Shown: piece by piece, positions 11,608-26,600 of the stretch | How the letters are laid out: each line of letters begins with the position of its first letter | Numbering within the stretch: position 1 is the first letter of the stretch | Assembly (NCBI RefSeq): GCF_902459465.1 | Contig: NC_047067.1 | Coordinates: forward strand, 11,544,840 to 11,608,839 | Reading direction: 5' to 3' | Length of the DNA: 64,000 nt | DNA from: Asterias rubens | Taxonomy: Eukaryota; Echinodermata; Asteroidea; Forcipulatida; Asteriidae | The notes under the pieces: generated by a model | What the model was told of the DNA's origin: nothing | Databases searched by the model: none | Seen by the model: the letters and a program-made list of their open reading frames with translations, nothing else | Program-made: the position numbers and the translations under genes

Positions 11608-14600
11608 GTGAGTACAAAACTTTTCTTAGCGTTTGGTTACATTCTATCTTTTTGGAAGAGAACCATTTCAAACTGGAATAGTATAGACTTTCACACTTTC
11701 AAGGCATAATCATTAATATTGTTACCATGTAGTGTTGGGTGTTTAACATCGTTGTAACTCTTCCTCTGCGTACAATTACTTAATGATCAAAGTAAAAGGA
11801 AATATTCTCATGACGGTATTTATTTATGGTATCTCAACACAATACTTATACGGGTTTGTGATTTTAAATTGTCCGTATAAAAAAACGTTACAATTTTTGT
11901 TAGCGTCACAATCCACTCAAATCTATTTGAAGTCAGAACAAAATGATTCACCTTTTGTGAAACTACCGTGAACAAACCCATCAGATTCTAATTATTACTG
12001 AAACATTTCTCGTTAAAGTTTGAACCAATTAAAGTCAACGTCACTTTCGCAAAATAACTATTAATTTGACGTCCTGGCCTCTTGCACACTGGACATCAAC
12101 GCGAGTACGTTACTGGTATTAATTAATCCGTAACATTTTGAGACATTGACAGACGTGTTAATAGTATAGGCCTAACAACCACTTGACAAAATTTGGTATA
12201 ATGCATGTACAGGGGCGAAATAAACAGAAGAAATGTTAAAGGAGAGTAATGAGTTTCTCAGTTTGTTGTTAGAGACCATCTAAAATCGCAAGGCACACTT
12301 AGCTGATTTGGGCTGTCGACCCAAATCAATTGTCACCGGGGCACATTGCCGGCCACCTTCTCCTGGGGCTGAAACAGGGTTACTCCTTAAAGGGTCTATA
12401 TAACCTTTGTAGCAAAAAAAACCCCACAATGTCCACAGATTTACGCTAAACTTACACAGTTTGAAGATAATGATAGTAGAAAGCTTCCCTGTAAATATTA
12501 CGTGCTGAGGTGCTGTAGGTTTTGGGAAATGAGTAAAACAATGTCATGAAAATAATTTTCGTCTCATGAGACGAAAATTATTTTAATCATTTACAAAAGT
12601 ATTTTCAGGACATTGTTTTACTCATGTCTCACAAACTACAGCACCTCAGTAAGTAAGATTTGAAGGGAAGCTTTCCACTATCATTATCTTCAAACCCTGT
12701 AAGTTTAATGTAAATCTATATATGGACATTTTAAAAAAGTACCCAAATCCTTTAAACAGTTCATAAGGATGTACGCCAAGACGTACCTCCATCTAATTAA
12801 GTATCATAGAGTCGTACATAATATGTGAACTGCTGGTACGACAATTAATTGGAACTACCACTTTCTGTGGAGGGGTAATCCAAGATCGAATTTGTTCTAA
12901 AAAAAATGTTTCACGAATTAACAATCAATACGTTCAACTATGAACTAACTTTCATTCGTGGTTTGACCAAAGCTCTTTATGGTAACGTTATTTGGTAAAG
13001 AACCTCATATCCAATGAAAGGCATGAAAAAAACTATTGACTGTTTTTGAAGGAGTTTCGACCAAATAATGATTGCTTTTCTATTAAAAGAGTTTCGAAAA
13101 AAACAAAATATCTCGGCTATACTTATTATCAAAGCTAAAATCCCCGCCCATACTTTATTTGTATTAGTAAGTAGCGTATGAGTAGGTATTCACATTCGAA
13201 CTGGGGAAAATCACAAAATGTATAGACAAAAGATACCCTTTTGGGTGAAGGTTCAGTAGGTTATAGTGTGTACAAACCAATGGGGATTGTTGCCAAAAAG
13301 TCAGGAGTAAAAAAACCAAAAGAATTACCTTTTAAGACGCTGGACACTATTGGTAATTGTCAAAGACCAGTCTTCTCACTTGGTGTATCTCAACATATGC
13401 ATAAATGAACAAACCTGTGAAAATTTGAGCTCAATCCGTCATCGAAGTTGCGAGACAACAATGTATGAAAAAACACCCTTGTCACACGAAGTTGTGTGCT
13501 TTCAGATGCTTGATTTCGAGACCTCAAATTCTAAATCTGAGGCCTCGAAATAAAATTCATAGAAACTATACTTCTTTCTGGGAAAACTACATTACTTCAG
13601 AGGGAGCCGTTTCTCACAATGTTTTATATTATCACCAGCTCCCCGTTAATACTCGTTACCAAGTAAGGTTTTATGCTAATAATTGTTTTGAGTAATTACC
13701 AATCCCTAGTGTCCACTGCCTTTAAAACTTGTTTTGTAAATTCTGCAAGCCGCCTTGAGTTCCCATGCAATAAAAAACACCCCTAGTACAAACAACACAC
13801 AACTTAATTTTCAAATAGAATGTATAGATAGGAAGAAAGAACCAGAAGTAATTTATTTTGTTCTGGACGCAGTTCGTTACCCTGATCAAAATCCAGATAT
13901 TATTTCCACTAAGAGAACAAAAACATCTGGTTTCAATTTTGGGCCACTTCTTCAGATCTTGGATCACCTCCAGCTTCCTTCAGAACCTCCTTCACATCCT
14001 GAAATACTAGACTTCGCTGTTGTCTTTGTCTATTTATGGATCCAATATCCATTTAAATCTCCTCTATATACACATCATCGCAGAGAAAAGACTTGTTTGT
14101 ATTAAACGCTCCGGAATATAGATACGTCCCATTACGCCATCTTAAATAAATTTGTCACAATCTCATATAATAGCATTTTTTTTTATAACTTTAAAATTAG
14201 AATCGGACATTCAGAGAATGCAAAGTTGGCACAAGTTGTGTCCAGTGGACAAATATTTCCTCTTACAATTTAACCCGTCTATAAGAAGGGATGGGTTGAA
14301 AAGACGGGCTGCAGCCAACCGGTTTTTTTTTTCTCAAAAACTATTACCTAATTTGTCATAATATGGATTCAAAGCAGTGGACACTATTGGTAATTATCAA
14401 AGACTAGCCTTCACAGTTGGTGTATCTCAACATATGCAAAAAAATAACTAACCTGTGAAAATTTGAGCTCAATCGGTCATCGAAGTTGCGAGATATTAAT
14501 GAAAGAAAAAACACCGTTGCCACACGAAGTTACGTGCGTTTAGATGGTTGATTTCGAGACCTCAAGTTCTAAATCTGAGGTCTCGAAATCAAATTCGTGG

Positions 14601-17600
14601 AAAATTGCTTCTTTGTCGAAAACTATGGCACTTCAGAGGGAGCCGTTTCTCACAATGTTTTATACCATCAACCTCTCCCCATTACTCGTCACCAAGAAAG
14701 GTTTTATTCTAATAATTATTTTGAGTAATTACCAATAGTGTCCACTGCCTTTAACAAAATAACGTATTAAAAATGCTAGATCCCATATTTGGCCGATTTT
14801 TCAATTTTGAAATGGCTTCATTTTACTCGAGAAATAATTTAATGCTTTCACTAAAGGTATTTTACGAACATACCTGCTAAAGATGAGTCTCAGTTAGATA
14901 ACAATTTACGGGTCGTGCACTATTTAAATATGGTTTATTTATTTACACTTATATCCCGCAGTTGGCACGTATGTATTTTGTGGATTGTTCTCATTTTGAA
15001 AAAGGCATCCTAAGTAAAGGTTGAACAATTTTTTTAAAGAATAGAAAAGTAACACAAAATGTTTCGGCAAAAAATCCGGCGATGCAAGTTTTAAACTTAC
15101 ATTTACTACTGGAAATTTTGGTGTAAAACAGAACGTAATATATTAAGGAACGTTTTCTACCACCATTATCTTCGAACCGTGTAAGTTTAATGTAAATCTG
15201 TGGGCATGTGTGTTTGGTATTCTTCAAAAGGTACCAAAATCCTTTAAAAAACACTATAGAGAATACTTGCTACATTACAACTCTATTTACATTTTGTGTC
15301 ATTTGATATGAAACATTGTGCATTAAGTGGCGACATTCTGCTTTTTGTTTTCGATATAATCGAAGGCTGACGTGCTTGAACGTTCAATGACTTGTTACAC
15401 TTAAGTCCCTTCTGCACGTATCCATAAATTACAACCCCTCCTAGTGGTTTCCAAATGGCATTAAAAATAAGAGATATCTCCTTTTTGTTGTCCACAAACA
15501 TTGGACGTCGCTGCCGCCTACTTTTGTTTCTAAAGACACATGGACACATTTGGCAATTGTCAAAGACCAGTCTTCTCACTTGGTGTATCTCAACATAATG
15601 CACAAGATAACAAACCTGTGGAAATTTGAACTCAATCGCCGTCGAAGTTGCGATATAACAATGGAAGAAAAAACACCCTTGTCACACGAAGTTGTGTGCT
15701 TTCAGATGCTTGATTTCGAGACCTCAAGTTCTAAGTCTAAAGTCTCGAAATCAAAGTTGTGGACAATTAATTCTTTCTCGAAGACTACGTTACTTCAGAG
15801 GGAGCCGTTTCTTGCAATGTTTTGTACTGTCAACAGCTCTCAGTTGCTCATTACCAAGTAAGTTTGTGATGTTATAACAGTGATAACCAATAGTGTCCAG
15901 TGCCTTTAAAGGCGGAAATCTGAAACTTCAACTAGAAAAGAGTAAAATATGTCAGCAGGCGGTACTGAAAATGTCACTGTCCGTTTTGCTGATTGAAAAC
16001 GAAGTCATTATTGTTAAAGGAAGGCCTGAGGTTGTTAACAACGACAGAAAGTCTGTGTAACTTCCCACATAATGATCCGTTAGCGCTCTTTATAGGCTGG
16101 GGTTAATATTTCTATAAAACATATGTAATGAAAAATATAAAATATCAATCCAAAAAGTCAAATGAAACAGGTGAAGAAACAAAGGGTAAGTAGACAAATA
16201 CTTAAATACAAAAAAAAAAACAGGTGCAAATTGATAACCAAATAAAATAACAACGAACTAACTTAATAATAACGCTGAAAAATAACTTAAATTAAATTTG
16301 TTTACTGTAAAACTGAGATATGTGGAAGCCTGCAAAACAAACTAAAAACTAAATAAAAAATGAATAAATAAATAAATATATAAAATACAGTTAAAGATAA
16401 TAAACAGTAATAATATTTAAAACATGCAAACAAACCCTTTATGAGAATTAACATTAAATACAAATCTATAAACAAACCTAACAAAACAGTAACAAATTAC
16501 AAACAATAGCTTGGAATAATTATTTTAGATGCTATAAATAGCATCGAGGGGAAACATGTGTTTTATGCGAAAATCCACTTTATAACTACCGTATAAACAC
16601 ACACGGACTTGGACCCCATCAACTTAATGGTTTGTTTGTGTCAACTTGATTCATGCGATTATTGGTGTAAAGTGCTTTCAAGCCACTGTACACTATTGGG
16701 GAAGTTCCACCCTTCTTTATATCACGTAGGACTAAGTTATGTGCACATCTTTGAACAATAATATACTTCCACTATTACAAATTTTATGCACACTGACTCT
16801 TAAAGACACTAGACACTATTTGTAGTTACTCACAATTAATGATAGCGTAAACATTTACTTTGTAATGCGCAATAAAGCTATTGCTGAAGGAGGTTATTTC
16901 TCTCTCAATATCTGAAAGCACACATTCGGCAACAGAGGTGTTTTTTGCTTTCTTTGTTCTCTTGCAACTTAGATGACCTAAGTCAAAATGTTTACAGATT
17001 TTGTGTTTTGTGTAGGGATAGGCCTACACGTGAGAATACTGGTCTTGGACAACCACCAAAGGTGTCCGGGGTCGATTTCACAAAGAGTTAGGACTGGTCC
17101 TAACTTTGGGCTAGTCTTACGAGATATGAAAAACGTATAAGGCTAGTCCTAAGTAGGACTAACTCGAGATAAGACTAGTCTTAACTCTTTGTGAGATCCA
17201 TCTTGTGCCTTTAGCATGTGTTCGTTGTGCTTAGGCAGTGTTCTTCATGAGTTGGCGCATCCATTGATCAAAATTGCTTTTAATTTTCACATCAACATGG
17301 GTCACCACGTGCGCCCAAAATGTTTTGATCACATTTTATTATTGACCCAATTCACCCAGTGACGTCGTCAGCTAAATATAAAACGTGATTGCGCCATTTT
17401 GATAGTTCACGTGTCAACCTCGCTCCCATTGGCAATGCGCCGTATCTTGTCCCCTCCTAAAAACAGCGAGTGCGTGCTGTGAGAGGTAAAATGGCGTGGC
17501 GAGATCGTTCACCCATGAAAATGAGGCTTTTCCCGCGTGTTTATAGACGCTGGTCACATGGAGGGCCGAATGTTTAGAACAACATTCAATCGTGTTAACA

Positions 17601-20600
17601 GATGTTGTGACACAATTCAACATTTGCATAAAGTGTATTCAACCCAAGCAGCCATACTCTTTACTCATCGTGCAACTTGACTCCAATGCCAATGTATGAC
17701 GTCAGAGAGAGGCGTCTATAACCTTCCAAAACGAGCTTTAATAAGCCATTTGCGTGCTAGAGGTGAATATTGTCTGGTACAATGACGTGGTTGATCACAG
17801 GTTACCACTTAAATTTGAATTCCCAGAATATAGACAGTTGCTATAATTATGTCACAGGGGCAATCTTTTGCGTAGTTACGGAAGAGACGGTGAACACCCA
17901 TCTCAACTCTGAATGGATGTGTTTACCCCAATAGTACCGTGGGTTTGCTTATATGGAGGTTGCTATGGAAAGGCTTGCCCCTAAACATATGACATAGAAA
18001 CTGCGTTTATAGTCAGAGGAATTCAACGGCATTCGGTACATGCGGCCAAGTCAGTCATTATAACAGACATTGTTTGAATATTACTGTAATAATTTCATGT
18101 GCCAATACCGTTGACGATGCACCTTATAATCGCAATCATTAATTGAATGCAATGCAAACAAATTAGATTCAACGTTTATGCCAATAGAACATAATTGTGA
18201 TTACAGCTTTCTCGCTGAATTAATCTTCAGCTCTCACCAATTATTGCCTATGGCACTTTTTACGATGCACTTGACATATATTGTATTACACCGCAGTGTA
18301 AACCTTTTAACTTTTCGTGGACATCAGTGCCGAGAAGAATTGCAAGTTATGTTGGTCGTAAGTGTGACGTAGCTCACTGTAAGCTGCGCCAAATTATATG
18401 AATTCATTAAGCTATAAATATAGTGTTTCTTTCTTTGTGAATTAGTTTTGTTAGTCATTGAAAGGGCGCCGCCACTGTTGGGAACGAATGTCGGTGTGAG
18501 TGTAATTTATTTCCTTAATTTGTTTTAGTAAAATGTTAACTTAAAGATACTGGATACTACTGGTAATTGTCAAAAACTAGTCTTCACAGTTGGTGTATCT
18601 CAACATATGCATAAAATAACAAACCAGTGAAAATTTGAGCTCAATCGGTCATCGAACTTGCGAGATAATAATGAAAGAAAAAACACCCTTGTCACACGAA
18701 GTTGTGTGCTTTCAGATGCTTGATTTCGAGACTTCAATTTCTAAACTTGAGGTCACGAAATCAAATTTGTGGAAAATTACTTATTTCTCGAAAACTATGT
18801 CACTTCAGAAGGAGCGGTTTCGCACAATGTGTTTTACTATCAACCTCACCCCATTACTCGTAATCAAGAAAGGTTTTATGATAATAATAATTTTGAGTAA
18901 TTACCAATAGTGTCTACTGCCTTTAAACTCAATTTATGTATTTATTTATTTATTTATACATACATTTGTTTTTATGAAATCATATATATGTAAGATCACG
19001 GGGATGAATCATACAAAAGGCAGTTTGTTCCGCGTTCTCACCAAAATCGATCAATATTTTGTTCACTTTTGAATAAACTGTGCACTGAAAAGAAAAGGTC
19101 AATGAACAAGACACCCTTTAATTCGCCATTGCTTATCGCATTGTTATGATTTCGTTCTGGTCGGCTCCCAAATCGGAAGTCTTCATTATACCGTCAAAAA
19201 TACAATATCATTTTTTCATTTGTTAAACATGCAGAGTCTCAACTCACGACAGCTGAAATAATTGAGAAAACGTGTTGACAGTGATACAGCCTCAGAGTTA
19301 AGATGCATCTATTAGGCCTACCAGGCATGACAGTTGCATTAAACAACAACATTGTTTTAAATCGAACAAGACATCTCTAGGTCAAACTTCCTGGAAACAA
19401 CCGCGTGTCAACAAAAATGGCGGGCATAGTGAGGTTTTGTTGTAATTGTTACGTCACTTTAGCCACACATTGTAGTGCGCGTTGCTCGAATTCCATAGGC
19501 CTGCAAGTACCAAAACTGCTGAGCACAGAATAGTATTACTTAGCAGAACCAGACACCTTACAATAAGTTTGCATTATTGTGGCTGGTGCCCAACTCATTT
19601 TTAGCTTTTGAAAAGAAATTTGCCAAGAAGTATTTTCAGGTCGAGAAGGCGTGGTTAAGTTTATTCATTTGGTAACAAGAACCCCCGTGTATACGTGGGC
19701 CGTGCCCGGCCTCTGCTTTTCTTTAGGAGAAAAGATTTGTTTTAAATGAAATGACAATTCTGTGTAGCGCAAACTCAAGTCGGAAAATAGAGGGGCAAGG
19801 CTCTTGGGGCGGGTGCGATCCGCCCCTGCCCCATTCTCTCGCCGCGTTTGATACGTCAAAATGATTTTGAGGGTAAAACTGCGGGGTGATTGGTAGGAAG
19901 TGAGAGTACATATAACTATTGTGTTTATGTTAAGTCGTATGACGAGGTGTTGGTACGTGGATATGTGGTCAGACATTTTTCATTGCTTCTGTCTGATGCG
20001 TGGGCCGGCAAGGAAGCCAGAAATCGACCCCAAAACCCACGAATCCAATAAAGATAGAGAGTGTCGGCAATTTTGCTTTTTACCTGTACTTTAAAATTGC
20101 CAATGTCGTTGTGCTTTTCAATGGGGAATTTTTTGTTCTTCTAAAACGATTCAAAAAAGGGAAACCGTACTAAAATAAAATCATGACACATCTTCGTACT
20201 AAAATAAAATCATGACACATCTTTGAAGATGGCAATCCCAATACCAGGACAAAATTGCGAACCGGCGTGGGGACAGAACTACACCATTGTGTTCTTTGGC
20301 GATTACAAAACAGTCATTATTGGTTTTCCCGCCCAAGTGATTTTGTTTGCTCCGGTGCAGCCCACTTCACGAAACACTCCACGCTCATCTAAAACGTGTC
20401 AAATTACGTACTCGAGTAGAGGCGAGCCTGTCTTTTCACCTCCCACGCTGTTGGCCACAGTCCTTCCGCCGCGCCGGTCCTGGCCAACCATGGACCCCTT
20501 GAACCGCTTTAAACCAGAAACAAACAAACCTATTAGATAGCTTAAGAGAAGTTCATTTTACCGTCAGACGATCATCTAGAATCTTTACACCTTCCGGAGA

Positions 20601-23600
20601 ATGTCTGCCCGGCAATAGAACCAATCTGGAACAATTGGTACCCTAACAAGATCGCGTGCCATTTTCACCCAAATCCTCTTTTTCTGTTTTCGGGTTTTAC
20701 TTTCTCTTTCTTTACACCTCCCCATTCTCTGTATCGAGTGGGCAGCTTCTTAAAGGACGCCAGGTTTAGGAAAGTGAAAGTCTTTATTTTGAGAACAAGA
20801 TGGATGGTGGATTCTCAAGATATTCCTACGTCACGTGCGTCAGGTGGCCATTTCTCGGTGGTGAAGTGGAAATGAGATATGTAAGTCACGCATGGATTTA
20901 GCAACCAGATTGGGTCAAGAGCGGGTGAAGAAATAACAAGCCATCGTAACGATATATCCTTACAAGTCCTACATTAACCCATTAATCTACCCGCAAGTGG
21001 GACACCCTCGTTCAAGCCTTGGTTTTTTTCTTCTTGTTCTTTTGATTTTTTTTCTTCATGCAACTTACATTTTTCCTTGGATCTCTTGAGCTTGTATCGG
21101 CTTACTCGGGAAGGGTTCGCTTCGTTGGAAAATTGCGTGCATCTTAAAAAACAGCCATAATAACACTGGTCATTGACTGCCGGCTCAGGTGTTTGCAAAA
21201 CAAAAACACCTTGTGTTAAAAGATTAAGTGCTAAAAAGCCCAACCGTGTACGCGCCCTCGTTTTCGAGATTGTGATCAGCTTGCCCATTGTCCAATTGCC
21301 GATGAGTACTCTTGGCGTAAAAGGGTTTCTAATTTGACCTCCCATCTTTAAAGGCACTGGACACTGTTCGTAATTACTCAAAATAATTGTTAGCATAAAA
21401 ACTTACCTGGTAACGAGCAAAAGAGAGCTGTTGATAGTATGAAACATTGCTAACGCTCTTAACATAACCAAGTACACTTATCGACACGAAAAGGGGTTCG
21501 CCCCGGTGTGGCTGATTTGACTGGCAGCATATTGCACAACAGCACCTTGTAAACCATTGCATGGTGCTATGTGTAAAATGAGTAGGTCTCTTAGTTCAAA
21601 CGTAGTCCCACATTCCTTGCAGTAAAATACTGAATGTTAAAGGGCATTGCGCGTCACTGAGTGACGGTTTTGCGCGCTATATAAGTGCGCCGGATACGTT
21701 AATCTGAGGGTCGCAGGTTAAAGTCCCGCGCTAGGTATGTTTCTTTGTTCAACCCAAGATTTGGTGAACAATTTACACAGTCAGTTTCCCGTGTGGCTTA
21801 TTCTTCGACAAAGCAAATGTACACTATTTAATTTTGTTATGTTTTATGTATAAATGTTTTTTTTATTAAAGGCAGTGGACACTATTGGTAATTACTCAAA
21901 ATAGTTATTATCATAAAACCTTACTTGATAACAAGCAATGGGGAGAGGTTAATAGTATAACACATTGTGAGAAACGGCTCCTCTGAAGTGACGTAGTTTT
22001 CGAGAAAGAAATGATTTTCCACGAATTTGATTTCGAGACCTCAGATTTAGAATTTGAGGTCTCGAAATCAAGCATCTGAAAGCACACAGATTCGTGTGAC
22101 AAGGGTGTTTTTTTCTTTCATTATTATCTCGCAAGTTCGACGACCGATTGAGCTCAAATTTTCACAGGTTTGTTATTTTATGCATATGTTGAGATACAAC
22201 AAGTGAGAAGACTGATCTTTGACAATTACCAATAGTGTCCACTGTCTTTAATATATCGCTGTAAGTATCTGTTTAGAAGATTTGTTGTTTGGCATTAAAG
22301 GTATTTTCCACGAGGGTGTCTATACCAGTTGACACCATCAAGGACTTAATGGCACCATAGACACCTTTGGTAATTGTCATTGGCCAGTATTTTCACTTGG
22401 TGTATCCCAACTCATGCGAAAATAACAACCCTGTGAAAATCTGAACTCAATTGGTCATCAAACTTGCAGAACAAATTAATAATGAAAGAAAAAACACCAT
22501 TGTTGCACAAATTTGTGGGCTTTCAGATGCCTAAGAAGGTTTTCCAAACGTAAGCGACAACTATCTCTTTCTCAAAAAGTACGTTACTTCACAGGGAGCC
22601 ATTTTTCACAGTATTGTATACCATCAACAACTCTTCATTGCTCGTTACCAAGTAAGTTTTTATGCTAACAATTATCTTGAGTACTTACCAATAATTTCCA
22701 GTGCCTATAACGGCCATATGCCTCCCAGGGTCCACTCAACTAAACACCAAATACTGGAGAAGCCCCAAAGGACAAACGCAGCGGAAAGTCACCTTCCTGT
22801 TTTAGACATCAGAAGTGGGTCGCTTCCGCAGAGGTCACCCGTTCTCATATTATTATTACTATAAGGATAGAAGGAACAAAGATGTAATAATAAAGACAAA
22901 TGGATACGACGAACTATTCCTAGCCGTAAGACAATATGATATTAACGGCAGTGGACACTATTGGTAAGTACTCAAAATAATAGTTGTTAGCATAAAACAT
23001 TTCTTGGTGACGAGTAATGGGGAGAGGTTGATGGTATAAAACATTGTGAGAAACGGCTCCCTCTGAAGTGCCATAGTTTTCGAGAAAGAAGTAATTTTTC
23101 ACGAATTTGATTTCGAGACCTCAGATTTAGAAGTTGAGGTCTCAAAATCAACCATCTATACGCACACAACTTTGTGTGACAAGGGTGTTTTTTTCTTTCA
23201 TTATTATCTCCCAGCTTTGGTGACCGATTGAGCTCAAATTTCCACAGGTGTGTTATTTTATGCATATGTTGAGATACACCAACTGTGAAGGCTAGTCTTT
23301 GACAATTATCAATAGTGTCTACTGGCTTTAACATACCTTATTGAAATATCAAACTGTTTTTGTCAATCTTTTGGATGTAGGTCATTATGGAATTGGGTTA
23401 TGAATTAGGCCTGTATAACAATATTATGTAAATCTCTAATAAACAGCACGCAATTTCATACCCCAAGGGTCCGGTCAAAATAGACAATTGAGATAATTTA
23501 AAGCGGAACCGTTTAAAATGGTTTAATACGACGTGGATACAGAGTATGTTTGTTAGTTTTTCACCCCGAGGAATTGTGCCTGCCTCTTTTTTTGGCACTC

Positions 23601-26600
23601 AGAGTAAAATTCCACCCATGCTTCAATTACTTTTGCACGCAACCATACCCACCTGCGAATATCTTATTATACCGCGTAAACAGCAGGGCCAAATTCATTA
23701 GCAGAAAATGCTGCTTAAAAAATCCCTGCTCAGCAATAATTAGCAGGACACCAGTCACAAGTTGACAAAGTAGTACATGTGACATGGTTTATTGGCTTGT
23801 AACCATTATTCTGGTAAGCATAATTTTGTTTTACTTGGCTTATTTTGGTGCTTATAGGCACTGGACACCTTTGGTAGTTATCAAAGACCAGAACCCAATT
23901 TCATAGAGCTGCTTAAGCCAAAAAATTGCTTAAGCACAAAAATAGCTCGCTTGTTTTACAGATGTTACTGGCCAAAATGTCATGCCATAATGATTGTGAC
24001 TTTAGCTGTTGTTTACATATCATAACAATTGAGTGGAGTCTTAGCGGGTAATCTAATTTTACTAAGCAATGATTTTTTTTGCTTAAGCAAAATTGTGTGC
24101 TTAAGCAGCTCTATGAAATTGGGCCTTCTCACTTGGTGTATCTCAACTATTATGCATAAAATAACAAACCTGTGAAACTTTGAACTCGATTGGTTGTCGA
24201 AGTTGCGAGAGAACAATGGAAGAAAAAACACCCTTGTCGCACAAGTTGTGTTCATTCAGATGCCTTGAGTTCGAGACCTCAGCTGATTGGAGACCAAGGA
24301 CAAAACAAAAAAGGGAAAATAAAAGGACTACGTAGGGAAATTCTTAAGACCTGGATGCTCCACAAGGCATTTGTGTACAAAGTCAATGGGAAGATCTACA
24401 GTACAGGGACAATGGAAAGAACAAAAATTGTCTCTCCAGGGATGCAAAAAGGGGAATGTGTGCTCTTATTTTGTTTTAGTTCAAATATTTTAGTGAACAA
24501 TTTCGTGTACGCGTTCAGTGGTTGCAATCGAATAAGGCTACAGTGATTATTAATGTTGTATACATTTATTTTCTAATTAAAGGGGGGATTACCTTCGCGT
24601 AAACTATACAATCAAAAGTCAGATTTTCTCTGCTGGCTGATACGCGGCGCCTCGGAAACTATTTTTTTTGTAGTGGGAAATTTAGTTCCGGATCATCAAG
24701 CTCCCAGGGTTTTTTTGCGGAAAGAAACCCTTTTTATATCAATGATTTCACCAAAAAAACCCAAAAAAAAACAACACAAGTTTTACAAACCTTAAACATT
24801 GCCCGGGCTTCGTCCGCGACAAAACAAAACCTATCCCCATTTAGAACACATAATGCTATTGTTGCACCTGGTTACATCCCGATACGATACAAAATAAAAA
24901 TACTAACATCATTTATAATGCACACATATCCACCCCAAGTGATTCTCAACGTGCCTTGAGCTATCACGTTAAACATAGAACAAAACAACGTTATTTGCAT
25001 CAGATTGTGAAATGATTAGACACTAGGTAAATTTTGTTCTGAATGATCCATGTGTTTCACCAAGTGGTATAACCTAAACTAAAAGTAACAAATTGTTCAC
25101 CCTAGAAGCAACCCCCACCCCTACCCCCTCCTCCCAACCCAACGTGGGGGTGGATTGGAGAGTGAGTCTGTCTTTCGTCCACTGCCCACACATCATACAC
25201 GCACATTAATCGCATCATAAAAGGTGGCTTTCTGATTTTATATTTCCCCCCTTTTTCTCGGAGCTAATTCCTGATGAAAGTCGTCCATAACTACTTCCCT
25301 TGTATGTAACATTAAATCCACACAATAATGCAGTAATGTGGGAGGGTACTTTTACACTCTATGTCACCCCATTACTGGTGTGTCGATCATTAACCGAATT
25401 CGGCTACCGTATTACGGTTTGCATGTTCCAATAGCATTACTATTTTAAAAGATGGGGAAGATTGATGTCGTGCTATATTTAGATGTGTAAGCTATAATGT
25501 TTTTAAAAAAATGGTTTTAGTAGCTCAATTTTATAGTTGAAGACGGAGCGGTATCTGACCCGAGTTAATTTGAGTGGTAGGGTTTAGGCCTTATAGGCGA
25601 AGTAGCTGACACAATGAATGATACAGTTACGTTATTTACTTAAAAGGTGAAGTAACTATATTTTAACTATTAAATGCAAGATTGCAAGTAAGATTGGGTA
25701 TGTACCCGTGTGCTTGTTTTGTAATAGACGTGGATAATAAAATTGTTGTGATGCAATGCCTAATCACTGGGATTAGTGGTCGTCGACTATTATAGTCTGG
25801 TCCCCTGACCATAGATTCCTTGACGTCTCTTGTTAAAAATTCGGCAGAGCCTAGTCGGAGATTTTGGGGTCTGGGAACCAGACTACGACTATTAGGGGTA
25901 AGGCGCCCTCAAGAGGTTTAGTCAGTCGCAAGCTGCGAGCGCGAATTAATCTGACGACTCACTTCAGTCTCGTGAATAACCATGAAGATTGTTATTGAAG
26001 GAAGAGGTTGGCAGACATTTTAAAGCTATTGCTAGGCGCCAAAACCAAAATGAAAACACACAATATGAGCTAACTGGTCATAGACTCCATCTGGAAAAAG
26101 AGGCCCTGTCCTTCAGAGAAATATGGGCCGTTCACAAAGTCAGCAACCACAGGAGGCATGTGACTATGGTTCAACATTTGTAGAATGCAGTGTTCTTCAA
26201 AACCTTTGAATGGGATTAAATTGGTATGGGATTTTCCCATGAATTATTACTAGAAAAGGTTGTGGGTTGCAGTAAAATACTCATGACGTTGGGACATGAT
26301 TCGTTCACTACTTATTGTAGAGTGCATAACCATGAGTCGCGGGGTGATTCTTAAGGTATATCCCATATCTACATATACATATATCAAAGTGTCCAGCGAG
26401 GGTGGATCTGTTCGCTTAACCCTACTGCTCATCGAAGGCCAGTGGCAATACACTCGGGGAAACCAGTACACCCTAGTGCCACTCCAGATAACGCACAAAG
26501 ATACCGTTTCCTCGATCTCTCGCACCGTCTACGGCCTCCCAGTCACCGGATGCGTCTTGACGCAGTTTCCGCAACCTTGAATCATTTATAAGGGATGAGG

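Noticed and set aside
13755..14105. 116-residue plus-strand frame
   Set aside because: No domain and no coding composition; a minus-strand splice-flanked reading is at least as good.
20974..21396. 140-residue minus-strand frame
   Set aside because: One frame of this length is expected by chance in six frames of AT-rich 64 kb; no domain, and one end lies in a MITE.
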